Of a stretch of DNA of 6,352 nucleotides, positions 6,276 through 6,352 are shown one piece after another (within the stretch, counting starts at the first letter, position 1; every line of letters begins with the position of its first letter). Below the pieces are notes generated by a model that saw only the letters and a list, made by a program, of their open reading frames with translations, was not told the origin of the DNA and made no database searches. Made by a program: the position numbers and the translations under genes. This DNA is from Cocleimonas sp. (lineage in GTDB: Bacteria; Pseudomonadota; Gammaproteobacteria; Thiotrichales; Thiotrichaceae), in the NCBI GenBank assembly GCA_023145535.1, contig JAGLDQ010000278.1, positions 1 through 6,352 of the forward strand, in the 5' to 3' direction.

Positions 6276-6352
6276 TTAAATTTCAAATACCCGTTCATCT
6301 CCATGCTTTGAGCTATTGTTATTAGACTGTTTAAGTTAGCCATGTTACCCGC
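6276..6352. other. Right-hand flank without a supported gene
   Basis: No terminator hairpin for ppk2 is visible here. One minus-strand frame stays open from the window edge to a TAG at 6274-6272, encoding about 25 residues and overlapping the ppk2 stop. An open run this short is expected often by chance in such sequence, so it is noted only as a possible 3' end of a convergent gene. Confidence 0.15.

Overview
The window is ordinary chromosomal sequence that reads as an AT-leaning gammaproteobacterium. The main reason is a ParC nearly identical to the E. coli protein across its whole N-terminal catalytic core, supported by the E. coli-like mobA-mobB gene order. The lineage cannot be fixed further by eye; Methylococcales- or Thiotrichales-type bacteria would fit, but that is a guess. 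No rRNA, tRNA, CRISPR array, insertion sequence or phage gene is visible. Codon use looks uniform, so nothing suggests recent transfer.

Layout. On the minus strand, mobA (1156-572) and mobB (566-42) form a tight two-gene operon that adds a guanine nucleotide to molybdenum cofactor for DMSO-reductase-type enzymes. A 224-bp divergent intergenic region (1157-1380) follows. It holds a good sigma-70 promoter for mobAB (-35 at 1220-1225, -10 at 1198-1203), several overlapping dyads, and a perfect 10-bp inverted repeat with a short T-run just upstream of the next gene. On the plus strand come a DEAD-box RNA helicase (1381-2853) with a long Lys/Pro-rich tail, then after only 16 bp the open frame of parC (topoisomerase IV subunit A, ending at 5164). 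After a 133-bp gap comes a polyphosphate kinase 2 gene (5298-6275). The last 77 bp hold no supported gene.

How the genes relate. MobA and MobB act in one pathway and share a promoter. The helicase and parC are probably co-transcribed from their close spacing, but they act in different processes (RNA remodelling and chromosome decatenation). ppk2 is probably a separate unit with its own promoter. The parC partner, parE, is not in the window.

I found no new multi-gene system. The observations most worth checking are the dyad-rich divergent control region, the terminator-like hairpin upstream of the helicase, the DEVD/TAT variant motifs and low-complexity tail of that helicase, the uncertain parC start, and the acidic N-terminal extension and Walker B-side variant of PPK2.
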